A program made the position numbers and the translations under genes. The notes beneath the pieces are model-generated. The model was not told the origin of the DNA, did no database searches, and worked only from the letters and a program-made list of their open reading frames with translations. This document shows, piece after piece, positions 26,806 to 34,970 of a stretch of 58,219 nucleotides of DNA. Each line of letters begins with the position of its first letter. The first letter of the stretch is position 1. Source of the stretch: Candidatus Physcocola equi (GTDB lineage: Bacteria > Bacteroidota > Bacteroidia > Bacteroidales > Paludibacteraceae); contig JAGHUM010000085.1 in assembly GCA_018064855.1 (NCBI GenBank), forward strand, positions 1 to 58,219, written 5' to 3'.

Positions 26806-28260
26806 TTAGAAAAGTTTATCCGCTGTTACTTCCGACTGTGCCATGCTGTTGTGTTCTGAGTTTTTCTTCAGTCCGTATGTTGTGATCATGGTGAGGTGCA
26901 GCGCGGATTTTGTTTTTGTTTCTTCCTTGAACGCTGTTAGTTTGTTTCTCAATTTTTTTGCGTAGTCGGCGGTTATTGTATAGGGGCCGTTTGTGAATTT
27001 TATTTCGCAGATGTTTATCACGTTGTCGGCTCTTTCTATCACCATGTCGATTTGTGCTTTGTTTTCTTTGTCGTTGCTTCTCCAACTCGACACTTTTGTT
27101 GATATTCCTCCTATGCCCAATGCTTTTTTTATCTTTTTGATATGTGAGAAACAGACTTGCTCAAAGGCATATCCTTGCCATGTGTTGATGCTGGGTGTGT
27201 TGATGTTTTGTGTCCAGAAGTGTTCTTCTCCTTTGTTGTCTTTTACAAAACGAAGATAGAATAGGGTGAAGAAATCTACCAACTGATACATTTTCCCTTT
27301 GGTCTTTTTCCCCACTTGGCTATATTCGTTTAGTATGCCGCAATCCACTAGTTCTTGCAGTATGGTTGTGGTTGTCCCCGATTCTGGCAATCTTGTCTTT
27401 TCGCAAATCTCTTTTTTTGTCATTCCCATGCTTTTGGTGGCTAATGCTTCAACTATTTTGATGTGGGAGGCGTAGCCTTTGAACATTGATCGATAAAGGT
27501 TGTCGTATTCTTTTGAGAGTATTCCTCTTTTTGAGAAACACATGTTATCGACGTTTTGTGCGACGCTTAATTCTTTTTTTAGGTATTGTAGATAGTAGGG
27601 TACTCCGCCGAAAATCATGTATGCTTGCAGCTGTTCTTCTCTGCTCATCACAATATTTTTTATTTCGTAGAATTCTGTGCATTCGTCGAGGGTGAATGGT
27701 TCTAAGTAGATTTGGTTGGTAAGTCTTCCGTAGAGTCCTCCTTTGTTGCGGAGGATTTTGCTTGTGATCCATGTGGTGGCAGATCCGCATACGATCAGGT
27801 AGATGTCTCTTCTTGCCGATGCGTATGCGTTCCAAAACCATTCGATTGCCATTAGGAAGTCTGATTTGGGGGTGTCCATCCATGGCATTTCGTCTATGAA
27901 GATGACTTTTTTCCTCGATTTGTAATTGAGGTCGTTGGTGATGGTGTCTGCTAAATATCGCATCACTTCCATCCAGTTTTTGCATTCTCTGTAATCTACG
28001 TTGAATCCTTGCATGATCGACATGCAGAAATTATTGATTTGTTCGAGATATGAGCCGCCTGGTAATCCTGTCGCAAATAGTGAGAAGTGTTTTTCTAGTA
28101 CGTAGCGGATTAGGTATGTTTTGCCGACTCTGCGTCTGCCATATACTGCTATAAATTCCGACTGGTCTGAATATAGGCATTCTTCGAGTGTGTTTATTTC
28201 TTCTTTTCTTCCTACGAATCGTGATCCGTAGCTGGCTGGTTCTTCTCGTACTAGCATCAT
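26806..28260 (-). CDS. Archaeal-type ATPase with DUF234-like nuclease C terminus
   Basis: A 484-residue protein of the ATPase_2/DUF234 group. Near the N terminus FVGRKEEI precedes Walker A GRRRVGKT (residues 41-48). Walker B is KKVIFIDEMPWMD, followed by the sensor CGSATTW. The middle has a helical lid with FGGVPYYLQYL and a winged helix (about 290-340). The C-terminal PD-(D/E)XK-like part has AQIDMVIERAD and ICEIKF. Start at 28260: two Met codons lie here, and the upstream in-frame TTG at 28281 overlaps the -7 element. Upstream lies an array of TTTAGCAAA inverted pairs, one of which covers the -33 box. This is parallel to the ATPase at 8382, whose palindromes have a different core. Function unknown. 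Confidence 0.9.
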   Translation of the reverse strand: MMLVREEPASYGSRFVGRKEEINTLEECLYSDQSEFIAVYGRRRVGKTYLIRYVLEKHFSLFATGLPGGSYLEQINNFCMSIMQGFNVDYRECKNWMEVMRYLADTITNDLNYKSRKKVIFIDEMPWMDTPKSDFLMAIEWFWNAYASARRDIYLIVCGSATTWITSKILRNKGGLYGRLTNQIYLEPFTLDECTEFYEIKNIVMSREEQLQAYMIFGGVPYYLQYLKKELSVAQNVDNMCFSKRGILSKEYDNLYRSMFKGYASHIKIVEALATKSMGMTKKEICEKTRLPESGTTTTILQELVDCGILNEYSQVGKKTKGKMYQLVDFFTLFYLRFVKDNKGEEHFWTQNINTPSINTWQGYAFEQVCFSHIKKIKKALGIGGISTKVSSWRSNDKENKAQIDMVIERADNVINICEIKFTNGPYTITADYAKKLRNKLTAFKEETKTKSALHLTMITTYGLKKNSEHNSMAQSEVTADKLF

Positions 28261-28278
28261 TGTTTTCTTTCTTTGTCG

Positions 28279-28309
28279 CAAAGTTACTTTTTTTTATTGA
28301 TTTAGCAAA
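28279..28309 (-). promoter_or_regulatory. Promoter of the DUF234-type ATPase gene
   Basis: On the minus strand, TTTG (28306-28309), 19 bases, TAACTTTG (28279-28286). The -33 box is part of the first TTTAGCAAA element (28301-28309), so a protein bound there would block transcription. Confidence 0.7.
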
Positions 28310-28495
28310 GTTACGTTATGTATATTTTGCTAAAACGCTTAATTATTTAATCATTTAGCAAATTCTACGCTTTCTTTTATTGCTAAAACATGCTTTTTTA
28401 TTGTCTTTTAGTTAATTTTATATGTCTATTTATTGCTAAATCTTGTCTTTTTTGTTGTCTTTTAGCTGTATTTTTTAAGTCTTTCTTTTGCTAAA
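28301..28495. repeat. Array of four inverted pairs with core TTTAGCAAA/TTTGCTAAA
   Basis: Inverted pairs lie at 28301-28309 with 28326-28334, 28354-28362 with 28380-28387, 28404-28411 with 28433-28440 (left arm degenerate), and 28460-28466 with 28487-28495 (left arm degenerate). Arms are 25-28 bases apart and the pairs recur every 50-56 bases. The array precedes the ATPase gene and its last element overlaps the end of a small ORF. It may be a multi-site operator or a mobile palindrome family. Confidence 0.8.
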
Positions 28496-28678
28496 TCTAT
28501 GTTTTTGCCGTTTTTTTGCGAGTTTTGCTTCTAAGTTTTCCCGATTGCGCAAAAAGACTACATAGTCACGTTTTATTTTTGCTGCCATATTATATAATAG
28601 GGGTGTCAACTTCTCTGTCGATAAACCTGAGAAGTTGTTTAAATTTTTGTTGGAGATTTTTATAAGTGGATTTTTCAT
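28475..28678 (-). CDS. Small basic protein, hypothetical
   Basis: A 67-codon frame starting MKNPLIKISNKNLNNF and ending in a Lys/Arg-rich tail (AKLAKKRQKHRFSKRKT). I do not recognise it. Composition is plausible for a real protein (a helical middle with KIKRDYVVFLRNRENLEAKL, basic end), yet it lacks a clear promoter and its last codons are part of the TTTGCTAAA palindrome array. It might be a remnant of a longer gene or a small nucleic-acid-binding protein linked to the ATPase downstream. Confidence 0.35.
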   Translation of the reverse strand: MKNPLIKISNKNLNNFSGLSTEKLTPLLYNMAAKIKRDYVVFLRNRENLEAKLAKKRQKHRFSKRKT

Positions 28679-28688
28679 GATGTTTTGA

Positions 28689-28737
28689 AGTGAATCTGAA
28701 AGGAGCAATGGATGCCCATTGTGACTGAAGATTCACT
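28689..28737. other. Two-part stem-loop upstream of the small basic ORF
   Basis: AGTGAATCT (28689-28697) pairs with AGATTCACT (28729-28737); inside, CAATGG (28706-28711) pairs with CCATTG (28716-28721). If transcribed leftward, it lies directly before the ATG at 28678 and could act on translation or stop an upstream transcript. It has no T-run. Confidence 0.5.
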
Positions 28738-28792
28738 CAAAACAGACGAAAAAAGACCTATAAAAAGCCCAAAAGAACCAGTTCGCAAAAAT

Positions 28793-28924
28793 TTAAAAAC
28801 TTCTATATACTCCGTAATACGGATTGCGTCTGATAAAGTGGATAATTTCCATCCATTCCTGATCGATATAAGGTTTCATGGAGAAACGTAATCCTTTTAA
28901 CTCCGCGTCTCCGATTTCTTCCAT
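28793..28924 (-). CDS. 43-codon ORF, possibly a gene remnant
   Basis: A short frame on the minus strand from ATG at 28922-28924 to TAA at 28793-28795. It reads as ordinary protein (MEEIGDAELKGLRF near the start, IIHFIRRNPYYGVYRSF at the end). I do not recognise the family. It may be a complete tiny protein or the 5' end of a lost gene. The surrounding 600 bases hold no other reading frame of note. Confidence 0.3.
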   Translation of the reverse strand: MEEIGDAELKGLRFSMKPYIDQEWMEIIHFIRRNPYYGVYRSF

Positions 28925-29041
28925 TTAATCAATTTGTCGTACAAAAGTCTTAGAATTACAATAAGTTACGATGTGAAGACAACACTTTTCCTGCCGAATA
29001 TCAGCCAACTTGTTGCACTTTTTTTGCCGACAAAACAATAG

Positions 29042-29075
29042 AATGCCGCACGGATACTCCGTGCGGCATTTATTT
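29042..29075. terminator. Terminator-like hairpin after the RING/TerD-like gene
   Basis: AATGCCGCACGGA (29042-29054) and TCCGTGCGGCATT (29058-29070) form a perfect 13-bp stem. The T-rich tail is better on the plus strand; on the minus strand (the direction of the gene ending at 29132) the tail is weak. Confidence 0.7.
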
Positions 29076-29131
29076 ATACTGCGTTATTCGCTTATGGGTT
29101 CACTTCTGAAATTGGAGTATAATTACCTTTT

Positions 29132-31432
29132 TCACTCAGTGCATTTGTTGACTTCTCCTGATAACAGTTTCGTCACATCTGCAGGATTCAATGCCCACTC
29201 ATAGGTGTATGCTTCGTCTGCTTCGCTGGCTGTGGCAACCAACTCCAGATTTTGAGCTTTGGCTTTCATGTCGAGAAGTTCCCCTACCGACAGCTTGGCT
29301 TCAAGTTTGTGAAGCAATGCCTCAATGGATCTATCGTCTGCTCCTCTGAGTGTTTGTGCTGTAAATGGCATTTCGAGCCAGATGATCTCACGTTTGGCAA
29401 CATCGAGAACTCCAAACACTAATCCCTTTGACAAATTACCCTCGCTGATGCGAATCATGTGCTGAACGCAGGAAGGATCATACGCAACACCTGTTTCTTC
29501 TGAAACCTCCATAGGATTTGCGGAATCCATCCAACCCACAACGAGGTTGGGCGAAAGGGAGCCACATGAATAGGCATTGCAGGTGAAGGTTACGTATTTC
29601 GCATTGGCAGCATCCAACTCTGGCAGTGATAGCTCGATGTACTCTGCTGTCCCCACCTTTTCTGGAATTGATTGGATGTCTCCTGAATGTTTTGCGCCAA
29701 CACAAGTCAGGTTGTAATACGCACATTCTGCAATGCTGTTGTCGGAAAATTCAATTCTGCAACTTAGGTCCATGTCGAGGTCTTGGGCGTGCAGACCTTT
29801 ACCCCATTGCAGGAAGAGGCGAACAGCATCCCCTTCTACAGGGAAACGCATTCCCATCAAGGCGCAAGATGTGTCTTGGATAGTGGTTGCTCTGTCTCCC
29901 ACGCTAACAGGTACATTGTAGAGCGCAGGGTCAATGTATATGGTTTTTGACGCTGTCTTCTGGGCGGCAAAGCGACGCTCCATCGACGACTTGTAAACAT
30001 TCATCACGTCCTTCGCCATCCCATTTCTCATGTCTTCATCGTAGAGTACCAACAACTTGTTTGACGGGATGCGGTGTGTCACTCCGGTAATCGGACGAAC
30101 CAAACGTGTTTCTTCTGTGTCGAAATAGTTCTCTGCGGCATTACCCAATGAAAGCAAAAGACGGGCAGGCAGTCTGTCTGAAATCTCTTCAAATGCTGCC
30201 AACACCTTGTCTTTCCCAAAGCGGAGCATGGTGGCAAACAGGCATCGTGCAAAGAGTCCGGGACGTTCTTTTAGCAAGGCAATAGTCTTGTCCGCATCGT
30301 TTTCCGAACGGGCTTTGTCCACAAGTCCTTGCCATGTGGTGTAGTCCTGCTTGTAGAACACATCAAGTATTTCAGCAAGATGTTCCATTCTTTGTTTTCG
30401 AGAGTATTCGCCCAGACGAAGAGCTCGAATCATGCGAACCCACATGCCACGCTTGGGGTTCATGTTTTCCGCAGCCTGTTTTGCAGACATGGGCAGAGCG
30501 TTCATCCATTTGGCTGCACGCAGACAAGCCTTGCGGTCATACTTCAGCATCAGTTTCTGCTTCATGCTCTTGGCTGCATCAGCGCTATTGTTGAGCGGAC
30601 CGAACATGTGGTAGTACATTTTCTTTGCATGAGCAACAAGAGTCTTTGGCTCAATGATTTGAACATAGCCGGTCTTCTCGTACCAAAGGTAACGCAGTAT
30701 GTCTGTTGGTGTCTTCAACAATGCCGAAACCTCCTTTGCTCTGTCCTGATTTACCAATATCCTGATGACCAACATTGCTGTCTCCTTCATGGTGATTTCG
30801 GCTGCTGGCATTTCATATTGGGATAGTAACATAATCAAAGAATCTTTCTGTGTGGCATCTAATGGAGTGGCCGATGATAGGAGAGAGGCAAAGGTCTTCT
30901 TCATATCCGCATCTGTAAACAAGCGAAGTTCCTTCAACTTGCTTCCCTGCCCTTTATAGACGAAGTCTGCAGTCTTAAATGGCGTGCCACAAAACGGGCA
31001 GCCATTATATCGCTCCAATGGGAATGTTCCTTCAGGAATGAAGTGGCCACATTGAAGTGTTGTTCCTTTGAATCCAGCTTTTTCTCCACCAAAGATGTTT
31101 GTGACCCATGTGAGGAAATGGTCTGCGTACGATTCACCAGTTGGAACATTCCACCCTTTTACAAGCGAAGCCCAGTTAAGGTTTACCCCCATTACTTCGT
31201 TGATGCACGCAGTGATTTCTGCGAGGGTGTCTGTAGATACAGCGTTGAGCGCGTGGAGCAATTCCTCGCTTACGCAGAAACCGTTCTTTTTCAACTGTGC
31301 CACGAATGCCATCACTGGTATGGTTGCCTCGGTGTTTTTGTTGATGCCCTCTCTGTTGATGTCGAGGTATATGGCGCTATAGCGTAAAGCGACTTTTGTT
31401 AAAGTTTCATTCATATCAATAAAAGGTGACAT
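29132..31432 (-). CDS. RING-like zinc and TerD-like domain protein (MXAN_6230/SCO0854-like)
   Basis: A 766-residue cytoplasmic protein. A zinc-binding knuckle of RING type lies at residues 128-148: LQCGH, then YNGCPFCG (Cys128, His130, Cys145, Cys148). The long helical middle (about 170-480) is of unknown fold. Near residues 550-630 is a TerD-like beta region with the family marks LDMDLSCRIEF, AYYNLTCVGAKHSGD (His582-Asp585), and VTFTCNAYS. This combination fits the protein group named after MXAN_6230/SCO0854. TerD proteins belong to stress-response (tellurite/chemical stress) systems and bind calcium; here the role is unknown. The divergent WYL regulator at 31855 probably controls it. A second Met (residue 7) is an alternative start. 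Confidence 0.75.
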   Translation of the reverse strand: MSPFIDMNETLTKVALRYSAIYLDINREGINKNTEATIPVMAFVAQLKKNGFCVSEELLHALNAVSTDTLAEITACINEVMGVNLNWASLVKGWNVPTGESYADHFLTWVTNIFGGEKAGFKGTTLQCGHFIPEGTFPLERYNGCPFCGTPFKTADFVYKGQGSKLKELRLFTDADMKKTFASLLSSATPLDATQKDSLIMLLSQYEMPAAEITMKETAMLVIRILVNQDRAKEVSALLKTPTDILRYLWYEKTGYVQIIEPKTLVAHAKKMYYHMFGPLNNSADAAKSMKQKLMLKYDRKACLRAAKWMNALPMSAKQAAENMNPKRGMWVRMIRALRLGEYSRKQRMEHLAEILDVFYKQDYTTWQGLVDKARSENDADKTIALLKERPGLFARCLFATMLRFGKDKVLAAFEEISDRLPARLLLSLGNAAENYFDTEETRLVRPITGVTHRIPSNKLLVLYDEDMRNGMAKDVMNVYKSSMERRFAAQKTASKTIYIDPALYNVPVSVGDRATTIQDTSCALMGMRFPVEGDAVRLFLQWGKGLHAQDLDMDLSCRIEFSDNSIAECAYYNLTCVGAKHSGDIQSIPEKVGTAEYIELSLPELDAANAKYVTFTCNAYSCGSLSPNLVVGWMDSANPMEVSEETGVAYDPSCVQHMIRISEGNLSKGLVFGVLDVAKREIIWLEMPFTAQTLRGADDRSIEALLHKLEAKLSVGELLDMKAKAQNLELVATASEADEAYTYEWALNPADVTKLLSGEVNKCTE

Positions 31433-31507
31433 CTATTTTAAAAATAAAAGGTAATTAATCAGCAATAGAAAACATGGTATCGTTCATGAATGAAGTATGC
31501 CGATTTT

Positions 31508-31598
31508 GACCTTGTTAGATTTTTAAAGAACAAGGTAATTGAGACTGCTGTGAACACAATATCTTCAAAAGGAGTAAGCAGTTCTTGACCTTGTTCTT
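31508..31598 (-). other. Leader with mutually exclusive stem-loops
   Basis: AAGAACAAGGT (31526-31536) can pair with ACCTTGTTCTT (31588-31598), strengthened by an inner pair ACTGCT (31544-31549) with AGCAGT (31577-31582). A second copy of TTGACCTTGTT (31506-31516) can instead pair with AACAAGGT (31529-31536). Thus one segment has two partners. If transcription starts at the -7 element at 31671, this lies in the 5' leader of the RING/TerD-like gene. Confidence 0.55.
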
Positions 31599-31670
31599 AG
31601 TTTCTTCATTTCATATTATAAATTTGTTTTTTTTTCTGCATAAAAGTCGTTCTTTGTTTGATTGACAATG

Positions 31671-31678
31671 CAAAGTTA
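31671..31678 (-). promoter_or_regulatory. -7 element for the RING/TerD-like gene
   Basis: TAACTTTG on the minus strand. A start here gives a leader of roughly 230 bases. No clear -33 TTG is seen at the right distance. Confidence 0.45.
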
Positions 31679-31680
31679 TA

Positions 31681-31773
31681 TGCGTACTGCGCAGTCTTTT
31701 TGCGTAGTTGAAAATAAATTTTTAAATAATCTTGAAAAAGTGTTTTTGGTCAACAATGCAATCGGTTTGCGTA
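31681..31773. promoter_or_regulatory. Candidate operators of the WYL regulator
   Basis: TGCGTA occurs three times: 31681-31686, 31701-31706 and 31768-31773, the last two as TTTGCGTAG. The first two are 20 bases apart and enclose a perfect 10-bp dyad, ACTGCGCAGT (31686-31695). All lie between the two divergent -7 elements, as expected for a regulator that controls both its own gene and its neighbour. Confidence 0.5.
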
Positions 31774-31782
31774 GAAAATGTG

Positions 31783-31790
31783 TATCTTTG
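31783..31790 (+). promoter_or_regulatory. -7 element for the WYL regulator gene
   Basis: TATCTTTG, 64 bases before the ATG. The third TGCGTA site lies just upstream. Confidence 0.55.
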
Positions 31791-31854
31791 TGCCGTTATT
31801 AATCAGTGAGTTCCGTTTTTTTTATTTTATCTCTCTTCCTAAAAATCATATACT

Positions 31855-32892
31855 ATGCCTGCAAACAAAAACGCACTTATCCGATATAAGACGATAGACA
31901 ATTGTCTTCGTAGGAAAAACCGTCGTTGGACACTTGAAGATTTGGTTGAAGCCTGTAGTGATGCCCTCTATGACATGGAAGGCATCAGTAAGGGTGTATC
32001 TATTCGTACAGTTCAGGGCGATATTCAGATGATGCGTTCCGACAAACTCGGCTATAATGCGCCAATCGAAGTGTATGATCATAAGTACTACCGCTATTCT
32101 GAGGTGGATTATTCAATTACCAATATGCCGATGTCTCAAAACGACTATGAGGTGATGCAGGAAGCCGTGGATATGCTCCGACAACTTGAGGGCTTTGAAC
32201 TGCTTTCGGAAATGTCGGATGTCGTCAACCGTTTGCAGGATAAACTGTCTATTTCAAGAAACAATAGGAAACCGATCATCCACTATGATAGCGTTCCCCG
32301 CTTAAAAGGATTAAAACTTTTGAATCCATTATACAATCATATTGCGCACAAACAGACAATTCGTGTTATGTATCAGTCTTTTATCGCCGATAAACCTGCG
32401 GAGTTCATTGTTTTCCCCTATTTCTTGAAGGAATTCCGAAACAGGTGGTTCTTGTTTGGGTCAAGGTCTAAAGATATGATGCTTTATAATCTGCCCCTCG
32501 ATAGAATCACAAGCATTGAGACTGTGGAGGACGTCCCTTATTGTGAAAATGAGAATTTTGATACTGAACATTTCTTCGACGATGTGATTGGTGTCAGCAA
32601 GGGCTTATACGATACTCCGTGCAGAGTGGAATTTTGGGCTTCTGCCGAACAATGTAAATACATAAAGACAAAACCCATCCATCGTTCTCAAAAACTGAGA
32701 AAAGAAAATCCAGAAGATGGCTCCTGTATCTTTGAGATTGAAGTGGTGGCCAATTATGAAATGTATTCCGTTTTCATGTCTTACGGACCCGGTGTGAAGA
32801 TACTCTCTCCTGATTTTGCTGTATGCTATATGAAGGATAAACTCAAAGAAGCGGCTGCTTTATATGAACAAGTCGGCGGCGTTGAAAAGTGA
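31855..32892 (+). CDS. WYL-domain transcriptional regulator
   Basis: A 345-residue cytoplasmic regulator. Residues 1-85 form a winged helix (ALIRYKTIDNCLRRKNRRWTLEDLVEAC, then SIRTVQGDIQMM as recognition helix). The WYL domain (about 165-245) has the ligand-pocket pattern with FIVFPYFLKEFRNRWFLFG and YNLPLDRITSIE. The C-terminal beta domain (about 255-340) is of the WCX type. WYL proteins sense nucleotide or nucleic-acid ligands and often govern defence or stress genes. This gene diverges from the RING/TerD-like gene, with repeated TGCGTA sites in between. Confidence 0.9.
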   Translation: MPANKNALIRYKTIDNCLRRKNRRWTLEDLVEACSDALYDMEGISKGVSIRTVQGDIQMMRSDKLGYNAPIEVYDHKYYRYSEVDYSITNMPMSQNDYEVMQEAVDMLRQLEGFELLSEMSDVVNRLQDKLSISRNNRKPIIHYDSVPRLKGLKLLNPLYNHIAHKQTIRVMYQSFIADKPAEFIVFPYFLKEFRNRWFLFGSRSKDMMLYNLPLDRITSIETVEDVPYCENENFDTEHFFDDVIGVSKGLYDTPCRVEFWASAEQCKYIKTKPIHRSQKLRKENPEDGSCIFEIEVVANYEMYSVFMSYGPGVKILSPDFAVCYMKDKLKEAAALYEQVGGVEK

Positions 32893-33005
32893 CATGGATT
32901 AAGGCAGACGACTCTTTTTGAATTTGTTGAAAAAATGTGGCCCAATTGATCGTATGTCTCTTTTTTATACTTATTTTTGTGTGATTTATCATAATACGAT
33001 ATAAA

Positions 33006-33791
33006 ATGAATTCAAAATCTTTTATCCCTGCGTTGTTTGTTGCGCTGACTTCGGTTTGTTGCACCAGTAAAGCGCCTGATGCTCCAAAACCAGCATCTGA
33101 TTCTGTTGTTGTCTCGAATACTCAAAATGTGGAAGCGTCAGTTCCAAAAAAGGATCTTGTGATCAACTGGAGCAAACCCCTTTATTCCCTTGACGAAAAG
33201 GGAGACACTATCGAAAGATGGATGTACAATGAAAAAGGTTTACGGGTAAAATACATACGATATAACGATGTTAACGACATTTTTGAATATTCGTATGATG
33301 GTTGCAAGGTTACCGAGACAATGATCTTTGCAACCCAAAAAATAACCAATGTCTCCGAATATTCAGATGAAACCTATACCAAGTTGATAGGGTATAACGG
33401 AAAAAAGTTCGATCTTTCGGCAGATGGTAAAGTTATGGTCTCTTATAAAGACGGTCGTACGTGGAGACATACCTACGATAATCAGGGTAGAATCTTGAAA
33501 ATCGTGGCAGACCGTATGCCGGATACTGAAGATGAAGCCCTCGAATATACCTATATGGATAATGGGCATGTTATCGAAGCGGATTTTTTCGGATTTGTTG
33601 AACGCGACAACCTTGGACGAAATGTGAAGTCGGATGGTGACTGCTCAGAAACAGTGTGGACGTATGAGGGCAATTGTGGTATTAGTGCTACAAAGCCTGT
33701 TGGCGAGTGTTCGGGTGTCGATGCCGATGGAAATATTGATGGCAAACCTGCTCCTGTGACAAAAACTTATACTTACTACGCACAAGAATAA
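33006..33791 (+). CDS. Lipoprotein with YD-like repeats, unknown function
   Basis: A 261-residue exported protein. The signal peptide ends in a lipobox-like TSVCC (Cys19 or Cys20), followed by a Pro/Ser-rich linker (about 22-50). The mature domain has repeated short beta units of the type YNEKGLRVKYIRYN, YDNQGRILKIVAD and YMDNGHVIEADF, which resemble YD/Rhs-like or toxin_45-like repeats. It is far too short for an Rhs toxin. It stands 113 bases after the WYL gene and ends before a strong terminator, so it is probably a single-gene unit. Function unknown. Confidence 0.8.
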   Translation: MNSKSFIPALFVALTSVCCTSKAPDAPKPASDSVVVSNTQNVEASVPKKDLVINWSKPLYSLDEKGDTIERWMYNEKGLRVKYIRYNDVNDIFEYSYDGCKVTETMIFATQKITNVSEYSDETYTKLIGYNGKKFDLSADGKVMVSYKDGRTWRHTYDNQGRILKIVADRMPDTEDEALEYTYMDNGHVIEADFFGFVERDNLGRNVKSDGDCSETVWTYEGNCGISATKPVGECSGVDADGNIDGKPAPVTKTYTYYAQE

Positions 33792-33816
33792 GGCGCTTGA
33801 TCTGCTTATTGATACA

Positions 33817-33859
33817 ACAAGCCCCGAAAGTTAAGTCATAACTTTCGGGGCTTGTTTTG
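33817..33859. terminator. Bidirectional terminator between the lipoprotein and hslR
   Basis: ACAAGCCCCGAAAGTTA (33817-33833) and its complement (33839-33855) form a 17-bp perfect stem followed by TTTG. It serves the convergent genes on both sides. Confidence 0.93.
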
Positions 33860-33874
33860 TTGATGGGTATTTGT

Positions 33875-34378
33875 TTACAAGTCGTCATCCTCGTCTTCAT
33901 CATCCTCTCCGAATCCGAAGATGGAGCGGATATCGAAACCTGGTAGGTCGCTGTCGTTTCCGTCGGGTATGCGCTGAGATGATATTGCATCATCGTCTTC
34001 TACATAGTCCATAAGTTGGCGGCGCTCTTTCTTTGTCGGACGTCCGGTGCCTCGGTCTCTCATGCCGTTAATGGAGAATTTCGTGAGCTCCAAGATGTCC
34101 AGTTGCTCTTTGGGTGTCACGTTCTCCATGAAGCCGGGAACCAATTTCGCTCCCATGCGTTGGTCGGAAAGAGCAAGCACATGGAATGAGTAGGTGACAG
34201 GCGGACGACGCACACAGATTGTTTCGCCCACATGAATCTCGCTTGATGGTTTTAGGTTCTGACTGCCGCGCGATATGCGACCTTTCTTGCAAGCGTCTGC
34301 AGCCATGCTGCGCGTCTTGAACAGACGGACAGCCCAAAGCCATTTGTCGATTCGGACAGATGCTAATGGTTCTTTCAT
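33875..34378 (-). CDS. hslR: S4-domain RNA-binding protein, Hsp15 type
   Basis: A 167-residue cytoplasmic protein. The S4 RNA-binding domain fills residues 7-70 (RIDKWLWAVRLFKTRSMAADACKKGRI), the signature of Hsp15/HslR, which binds stalled 50S subunits carrying a nascent chain. The second half has GRPTKKERRQ and ends in a very acidic tail (GEDDEDEDDDL) that is longer than in the E. coli protein. It is the last gene of rplY-pth-hslR, 5 bases after pth, so its job fits rescue of peptidyl-tRNA complexes together with Pth. Confidence 0.92.
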   Translation of the reverse strand: MKEPLASVRIDKWLWAVRLFKTRSMAADACKKGRISRGSQNLKPSSEIHVGETICVRRPPVTYSFHVLALSDQRMGAKLVPGFMENVTPKEQLDILELTKFSINGMRDRGTGRPTKKERRQLMDYVEDDDAISSQRIPDGNDSDLPGFDIRSIFGFGEDDEDEDDDL

Positions 34379-34383
34379 TTGGA

Positions 34384-34947
34384 CTATTTCTTATTGAACT
34401 GTGTCATGGTCAATTCCAAACCTGCCAGACAAAAACTGTTGATGATCTGCCCTGCGATTTCCGCACGGGCTGGAAAGGCTGCACTCTCTTCTTCCGTAAA
34501 CGCGCCCAGCACGTGCTCTATCTGCTGCCCTTTGGGGAAGTTGCCGCCGATGCCGAAACGAAGTCGGGCATAGGCGGCTGTTTTTACACATGCCTCAATG
34601 TTTTTCAATCCATTATGGCCTCCAGCTCCGCCTGATCCTTTCAATCGTAACTGACCGAATGGAATGGCAATGTCATCTACTATCACCAGCAGGTTTTCCA
34701 ATGGGATTTTTTCAGCATCCAGCCAATAACGGACTGCATTGCCGCTGAGATTCATAAATGTATTGGGCTTCAGCAACACCAATTCTGCGTTTTTGACTCT
34801 GCAACGCGCGATGTCTCCATAACGGTTGGTCTCAAAAACAAGATTGGACGCCTGTGCATAGGCGTCCAATACCTTGAATCCGGTGTTGTGGCGGGTGTTT
34901 TGGTACTCAGGGCCAATATTACCCAAACCCACAATCAGATATTTCAT
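34384..34947 (-). CDS. pth: Peptidyl-tRNA hydrolase
   Basis: A 187-residue enzyme that releases peptides from tRNA dropped by the ribosome. It has the family's N-terminal [22 protein letters not shown] with catalytic His20 and Asn10, then [10 protein letters not shown], the Asp in [11 protein letters not shown], and the loop [16 protein letters not shown]. Length is typical. It lies between rplY and hslR with short gaps (23 and 5 bases), a conserved Bacteroidales arrangement. Confidence 0.97.
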   Translation of the reverse strand: MKYLIVGLGNIGPEYQNTRHNTGFKVLDAYAQASNLVFETNRYGDIARCRVKNAELVLLKPNTFMNLSGNAVRYWLDAEKIPLENLLVIVDDIAIPFGQLRLKGSGGAGGHNGLKNIEACVKTAAYARLRFGIGGNFPKGQQIEHVLGAFTEEESAAFPARAEIAGQIINSFCLAGLELTMTQFNKK

Positions 34948-34970
34948 TTGCTTTCTAAGCTGCTATAAGA

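Noticed and set aside
28301-28495. TTTAGCAAA array as a type III toxin-antitoxin RNA
   Set aside because: Type III antitoxin repeats are direct repeats transcribed ahead of a small RNase toxin; here the pairs are inverted, lie upstream of the promoter, and the gene is an ATPase.
33006-33791. YD-repeat lipoprotein as an Rhs toxin
   Set aside because: It is only 261 residues, with a lipoprotein signal and no toxin tip or core.
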